Assembly (NCBI RefSeq): GCF_934202705.1
Contig: NZ_CAKPYE010000002.1
Location: forward strand, 124,001-188,000
Source: an uncultured Limosilactobacillus sp.
GTDB taxonomy: Bacteria > Bacillota > Bacilli > Lactobacillales > Lactobacillaceae
Direction: 5' to 3'
DNA: 64,000 bases
Shown: in pieces, positions 59,735 through 64,000 of the stretch
How the letters are laid out: the number at the start of each line of letters is the position of its first letter
Position numbering within the stretch: position 1 is the stretch's first letter
Notes under the pieces: model-generated
Told to the model about the DNA's origin: nothing
What the model saw: only the letters and a program-made list of their open reading frames with translations
Database searches by the model: none
Made by a program: the position numbers and the translations under genes

Positions 59735-60967
59735 TTATTTCATTGCTGCGGGGCTGAACCACAGAGTGTTCAAGAAACCGCAGAATATTAAGAAACCAAA
59801 GACAACAAAGTTAAAAGTAATGAAACCGGCAATAAACTTAGTCAATTTAGTAGATTTTAAATTCTTATAGTGCTTACGTTTATAACGAAGCCACCAATCA
59901 TTAATTACTAAGGCTAAGCCGTGTAAGAAACCATATAGAATATAATACCATGTTACCCCATGCCAGAATCCCATTACCACCATGTTTAACATGTATGCAA
60001 TAGATGATAAAACGTTCCGGTTTTTAAACCAGCGTTTTTTAGTTGCTAAAAAGACAAAACGCATAAAAATATAATCGCGGAACCAGAACGAAAGGGACAT
60101 GTGCCAACGATTCCAGAATTCCTTAATATTTTTAGAAAGGAATGGTTTATTGAAGTTCATTGGCGTTTCGACACCCATGATGTAACTGATAGCGACTGCG
60201 AATAATGAATAGCCGGCAAAGTCAAAGTATAGGTCACCAGTATAGAAGTAGGCAACACCAACGACCCACCATGAAAGGTGCGGTGCGTGAGCCATTGCTT
60301 GACGTTGGAAGTAAGGTAACCATTGCTGAGCAAAAAAGTAATCAATTACAAATTTATAAACAAACCCGATGAATAAGTACAAGACTGCCTTTTGTAGCAA
60401 ACTGATGTATTTTTCACGACTCGGGACTTTTCGATAGTCTTTTGAAAAGCGCCGATAACGGTCAATTGGTCCAGAAGTAATCGTTGGCATGAAGGCCATA
60501 AAGCGGATAAATTTCCACCAATTTATATCTTTAACCGCACCGTCACGGGTTTCAATAATGGTTCCCGCAGCCCGGAAAGTTAAGTACGAAATTCCCAGGA
60601 AGCCCAGTAATGAGTTATGACCAACCATTGCTGGGGTGAATTTAACAATAATAATTGGTAAGAGTGACAAGAAAACAGTCACGTAAAAGACCATGCTGTT
60701 ATTCTGTTTTTGCCGATAGTGGAAGTACCACATTACCAAGCAGGTTTGGTAAATAATGTAGATAATCAGTGAGGCGGCTTGTTGATAGCTTTGGCCATCA
60801 AACATAAAGAAGATAAAGATAAAGCTGATTAGCGCCTCGTACCACTCGAATCGCTTACCAAAGTATAGACCGATGCCCATTGGCAATAGGGCAATTAATA
60901 AGTAGATAAAGTATGTCGGAGTGCCATAAGCGGAAAAATTCGGTAGACTTGCGAACCAATTAATCAT
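59735..60967 (-). CDS. dltB: D-alanyl transfer protein DltB (MBOAT family)
   Basis: 410-residue membrane O-acyltransferase with about 11 membrane segments; invariant histidine in VVMGFWHGVTWYY, and GPIDRYRRF, FWNRWHMSLSFWFRDYIF. Moves D-alanine from DltC across the membrane. Its ATG overlaps the dltA stop (TAATG). Confidence 0.96.
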   Translation of the reverse strand: MINWFASLPNFSAYGTPTYFIYLLIALLPMGIGLYFGKRFEWYEALISFIFIFFMFDGQSYQQAASLIIYIIYQTCLVMWYFHYRQKQNNSMVFYVTVFLSLLPIIIVKFTPAMVGHNSLLGFLGISYLTFRAAGTIIETRDGAVKDINWWKFIRFMAFMPTITSGPIDRYRRFSKDYRKVPSREKYISLLQKAVLYLFIGFVYKFVIDYFFAQQWLPYFQRQAMAHAPHLSWWVVGVAYFYTGDLYFDFAGYSLFAVAISYIMGVETPMNFNKPFLSKNIKEFWNRWHMSLSFWFRDYIFMRFVFLATKKRWFKNRNVLSSIAYMLNMVVMGFWHGVTWYYILYGFLHGLALVINDWWLRYKRKHYKNLKSTKLTKFIAGFITFNFVVFGFLIFCGFLNTLWFSPAAMK

Positions 60968-62496
60968 TATTTATTAGCCTCCGCGATCAGTTTTTTAACC
61001 GCAATCTTACCGTTGGCTGAAGTTGGATAACTATCAACGTAAATAAATTGGGTCGGCATCATGTAGTCCATAATTTTATCTTTCAGACTAGTCCGAATTG
61101 CCTTGGTTAATTCTGCCTCGTCATTAAATTGATTTGGTTCTGGAATGACGTAGGCAATTAAATGAGTAGCTTTGCCATTTTGATCATATTTAGGAACCGC
61201 GACTGCTTGCTTGATGTATGAACTTAATTCAAGACTGGAACGAACTTCGTCAAGTTCAACACGGAAACCATGTAACTTGATTTGGAAATCCATGCGGCCG
61301 ATGATGTGGCGAAGACCATCAGCACTAATGTATCCGGCATCGCCAGTCCGGTAAGATTGTTGACCATTAAACTTAAAGAAGTTTTGGGCAGTTTTTTCTG
61401 GATTGTTTAAGTAACCAGCAGCGACACTATCACCAGAGATAATGATTTCACCATGTTTACCAGGTTCGGTAATTTGCTGATTACCATCCCAAATCGTTGT
61501 TGTAACCCCGGGCTTATCATAACCAATTGGTAGCCGTTTTGCGTTTTGAACCATTTCCTTCGTGATTTCACAACTGGTAACAGCAACAGTGGCTTCCGTT
61601 GGTCCATAGGTATTATAAATTTGGGCATCTGGGAACTTTTGGAAGAGCCGTTTGACAGTTGAAACAGAAAGTTCTTCGCCACAGAAAACAAATTTCTGTA
61701 AGTCCGGCATTTTATCCGCATTAAAATCTGGACTGAGCAGTAGTAATTCAGCAAATGAAGGGGTTCCGAAGAAAACGTTGATTTTAAGATCTGGTAAAAC
61801 CTTAAATAATTGTCCAAAATTCTGGACGACACTCACTGGAATTGCCTTGACAGTTGCACCAGATAACATTCCAACTAACCAGTAGAAGTGAGAGATGTCA
61901 AATGAAAACGGTGGCTGTCCAAGGAAAGTTGCTTCGTGAGGTAAATTGAAGTCTTTTCCCAACATCCAATTAGCAAAGGTTGTGATGTTATTAGCACTGA
62001 TTTCAATTCCCTTTGGCGAACCGGTTGTACCAGACGTAAAAAGGATATAAAAAGTATCATTGCCTGATACTGGATGATCCAGTTGATAATTAACTGGGTT
62101 TTCCATGATTTGCCTTAATTCAGTTAAGTTTAAAATTTGACCGTCGTAGTTAAGTTCTTGGTCCGGAAAATCATCAACAGCGACGACCAGTTGAGGTTGG
62201 GCAGTTGCGATGATTGATTGCATCCTTGGCAGAGCTGATCCGGTTTCGACTGGAATATAGGCATGACCAGACTTGAGTCCGCCTAAAAAGCCGGCTACCA
62301 TTTCAAATTGGTGATCACCATAGAACATGATTGGACTGCCAGCGGGAATATTACTACGATCGAGCCAATCAGCAAATGCATTCGAAGCATTAACTAAGTC
62401 TTGATAAGTATGGGTAGTACCCATTTCATCGAAATAAACCTTCTCAAGGTGCTGCTTGGCAACTTGATCAATTTCTGGAACAATATTTAAAACCAA
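60967..62496 (-). CDS. dltA: D-alanine--D-alanyl carrier protein ligase DltA
   Basis: Adenylation enzyme activating D-alanine, about 509 residues: P-loop ILFTSGTTGSPKGIE, YNTYGPTEATVA, RTGDAGYI, RMDFQIKLHGFRVE and catalytic Lys in NGKIAVKKL. The frame can also start at ATG 62511 (overlapping the dltX stop). GGAGGAAAAAGC lies after that ATG and 7 nt before TTG 62496, so I prefer the TTG start, as for several genes here. Confidence 0.95.
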   Translation of the reverse strand: MVLNIVPEIDQVAKQHLEKVYFDEMGTTHTYQDLVNASNAFADWLDRSNIPAGSPIMFYGDHQFEMVAGFLGGLKSGHAYIPVETGSALPRMQSIIATAQPQLVVAVDDFPDQELNYDGQILNLTELRQIMENPVNYQLDHPVSGNDTFYILFTSGTTGSPKGIEISANNITTFANWMLGKDFNLPHEATFLGQPPFSFDISHFYWLVGMLSGATVKAIPVSVVQNFGQLFKVLPDLKINVFFGTPSFAELLLLSPDFNADKMPDLQKFVFCGEELSVSTVKRLFQKFPDAQIYNTYGPTEATVAVTSCEITKEMVQNAKRLPIGYDKPGVTTTIWDGNQQITEPGKHGEIIISGDSVAAGYLNNPEKTAQNFFKFNGQQSYRTGDAGYISADGLRHIIGRMDFQIKLHGFRVELDEVRSSLELSSYIKQAVAVPKYDQNGKATHLIAYVIPEPNQFNDEAELTKAIRTSLKDKIMDYMMPTQFIYVDSYPTSANGKIAVKKLIAEANK

Positions 62497-62510
62497 AGCT
62501 TTTTCCTCCA

Positions 62511-62651
62511 TTAAAATTCGTTATAGATGAATGGGGCTTGTCCAGCGCCAAAGTAACCATAAAGGTAGACCAGCGCAACCAGAACAACGAAATAAAAAAG
62601 CGTCTTTAAGATAAACGTATACGTAGGATGATCTTTGAGCGCTTTAATCAT
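62511..62651 (-). CDS. dltX: Teichoic acid D-Ala incorporation-associated protein DltX
   Basis: 46 residues with a single membrane helix (about 18-36) and the conserved C-terminal motif ending PFIYNEF, characteristic of DltX. A recognisable AAAGGATG element precedes the ATG. It heads the operon and its stop touches dltA. DltX acts with DltB and DltD in the D-alanylation complex. Confidence 0.95.
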   Translation of the reverse strand: MIKALKDHPTYTFILKTLFYFVVLVALVYLYGYFGAGQAPFIYNEF

Positions 62652-62704
62652 TAAATTACCATCCTTTCTGGGTAGTGAAAACATCATCTATCGATAATCG
62701 GTAT

Positions 62705-62720
62705 GATTATTATAATAATC
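62705..62720. promoter_or_regulatory. Palindrome covering the probable dlt -10 region
   Basis: GATTATTATAATAATC is a perfect 16-bp palindrome; its centre contains TATAAT readable on the minus strand for dlt, with only a weak TTCTTT 17 bp upstream. It may be an operator overlapping the promoter or simply AT-rich promoter DNA. Confidence 0.4.
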
Positions 62721-62859
62721 GATCAAAGATTAAAGAATAAATTGTAAATTGAATTTACTTAATTTTTAAAATATCAAACGAAATTATACAACATCAAGTA
62801 AGGTAGTGTAAACGAATTGATATTAATAAGGTAAGTTATGGTAGAGAATCGAGTGAACT

Positions 62860-62887
62860 TTGATATCAAAAAGGCCTTTGTTATAAT
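62860..62887 (+). promoter_or_regulatory. Promoter of sbcD
   Basis: TTGATA, 16-bp spacer, TATAAT; GGAGG and ATG follow about 30-40 nt downstream. Confidence 0.7.
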
Positions 62888-62923
62888 TAACGGTAAAAGC
62901 AAACGAATGTTTGGAGGTAGACA

Positions 62924-64000
62924 ATGCGCTTTTTACATACCGGAGATTGGCATATTGGTAAAAATTTAGCTGGTTATAGTCTCTTAACTGATCAGCACGC
63001 CACTTTTCAAAAAATTGTTGAGATTGCCAAACAAGAACAAGTCGATGCAGTAGTCATAGCTGGTGATCTTTATGATCGAACCATTCCAAGCGAAGCGGCC
63101 ACACGAGAGTTGATGAATGAGTTAGTTACCTTGAATATTAAAGCGAGTGAGCCATTATTAGCAATCAGCGGTAATCATGATTCCGCAACGCGATTAGGGG
63201 TTGGCAGTCAATGGTTTGCCAGCCAAAATTTCTATTTAAATACTGACTTTCAGCAAGTTTTTCAACCTGTCAGTTTGAAAGACACCCAATTTTTCTTATT
63301 ACCGTTTTTTGGCTTGCAGGAGGTCCGCAATTACTTTGGTGATGATCGAATTCGGGACGTTAATTCAGCAATGAAGCGAATTGTTAAACGGATGAAAACA
63401 AAATTTGATCCGACCCAGAAACACGTATTAGTTGCTCACTTTTTTGCGGCCGGTAGCACACGGACAGCGGATTCAGAAACGATGATTGAGGTTGGCGGAC
63501 TAAGTGCAGTGAATACTAGTCTGCTGAGTGACTTTGATTATGTTGCGCTTGGTCACCTTCATAACAAGAATGCATTAAATGAGGAACGAATCAAATACAG
63601 TGGCTCGCCAATGAAATTTTCAGTCTCTGAGGCGCATATGGAAAAAGGCGTCTGGATTGTGGATACCAATCCGTTTTCTATAAAATGGGTAAAGATTCCG
63701 CCGATTCATGATATTCATGTTATTGAAGAGTCAATGAAGACGTTAACTAGTACAGCATTTGCTAATCAATATCCGAAAGATGACTACTATGCGATTCGTT
63801 TAACTGACAGACAAATTATTCCGGATGTTATGCATCGGCTACGCCAGTATTATCCTTACATTATTAGTTTGGGACGAAAATATGGTTTTGACAGTCCCCA
63901 ACAAAAAAAGCGGCAGTTCAATCGAAAGCTCGCTCCAGATAAGTTATTTGCAAATTTTTATCGGCAAACGGTGGGCGTCGATTTGGATACTGAACAGCAA
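62924..64000 (+). CDS. sbcD: Exonuclease SbcCD subunit D (partial, cut by window end)
   Basis: Mre11-type nuclease of the SbcCD complex that opens hairpins and blocked DNA ends. 359 residues are visible without a stop: RFLHTGDWHIGKNL, VVIAGDLYDRTIPS, LAISGNHDSATRL, VLVAHFFAAGS, FDYVALGHLHNK are the five metallophosphoesterase motifs. TTTGGAGG before ATG 62924. Near full family length, so only a few tens of codons are probably missing; sbcC is expected next. Confidence 0.95.
   Translation, partial: MRFLHTGDWHIGKNLAGYSLLTDQHATFQKIVEIAKQEQVDAVVIAGDLYDRTIPSEAATRELMNELVTLNIKASEPLLAISGNHDSATRLGVGSQWFASQNFYLNTDFQQVFQPVSLKDTQFFLLPFFGLQEVRNYFGDDRIRDVNSAMKRIVKRMKTKFDPTQKHVLVAHFFAAGSTRTADSETMIEVGGLSAVNTSLLSDFDYVALGHLHNKNALNEERIKYSGSPMKFSVSEAHMEKGVWIVDTNPFSIKWVKIPPIHDIHVIEESMKTLTSTAFANQYPKDDYYAIRLTDRQIIPDVMHRLRQYYPYIISLGRKYGFDSPQQKKRQFNRKLAPDKLFANFYRQTVGVDLDTEQQ

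Noticed and set aside
1..64000. CRISPR arrays, insertion sequences, prophage or toxin-antitoxin modules
   Set aside because: No regularly spaced repeats, transposase or integrase genes, or small paired toxin-antitoxin genes were seen; the window is core genome.

Overview
The window spans the chromosomal replication origin of a low-GC Gram-positive bacterium. Gene order (walR-walK-yycH; dnaB-rplI-gdpP-rpsR-ssb-rpsF-gyrA-gyrB-recF-yaaA-dnaN-dnaA; rpmH-rnpA-yidC-jag-mnmE-mnmG), rexAB-type addAB, a dltX-dltABCD operon, a PyrR-regulated pyr locus and T-box leaders point to a lactobacillus (Lactobacillaceae). A Limosilactobacillus-like species is my best guess, but the genus cannot be fixed without a search. 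Almost everything is core genome: I see no prophage, insertion sequence, CRISPR array or plasmid gene.

Left arm (1-18.2 kb, mostly minus strand, co-directional with the leftward fork): the WalRK two-component system; two identical tRNA-Lys(CUU) genes bracketing a membrane-anchored MerR-type regulator and a decayed gene fragment; an MFS transporter; dnaB, rplI and the c-di-AMP phosphodiesterase gdpP; the rpsF-ssb-rpsR operon with an autoregulatory-type leader; yaaA-recF-gyrB-gyrA; dnaN.

Origin (18.2-20.2 kb): a bipartite oriC. DnaA-box clusters lie upstream of dnaA (about 19.73-20.09 kb) and in the dnaA-dnaN spacer, where an AT-rich element, DnaA-trios and DnaA boxes form a typical basal unwinding unit.

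Right arm (20.2-64 kb): rpmH, rnpA, yidC and jag (translation and membrane insertion), mnmE-mnmG (tRNA wobble-uridine modification, with a terminator in the mnmE leader), signal peptidase I, the AddAB/RexAB recombination nuclease, aldo/keto reductase plus membrane glycerophosphodiesterase, two small transporters, divergent guaC/purA (purine interconversion), a CcpA-site-controlled aldehyde dehydrogenase, recQ, an MFS drug exporter, a lipoprotein, a HAD phosphatase, a short pyrR-pyrF-pyrE locus with two PyrR attenuators, a T-box-controlled metQNI plus M20 peptidase operon, an RlmCD-type methyltransferase, a T-box(Ile)-controlled brnQ, the dlt teichoic-acid D-alanylation operon, and the start of sbcD. 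Two near-consensus ParB sites (parS) lie inside addA and recQ, 12-24 kb from the origin.

RNA-level control is dense: T-boxes, PyrR attenuators, a ribosomal-protein leader and leader terminators. Several genes appear to start at GTG or TTG where the Shine-Dalgarno spacing decides.
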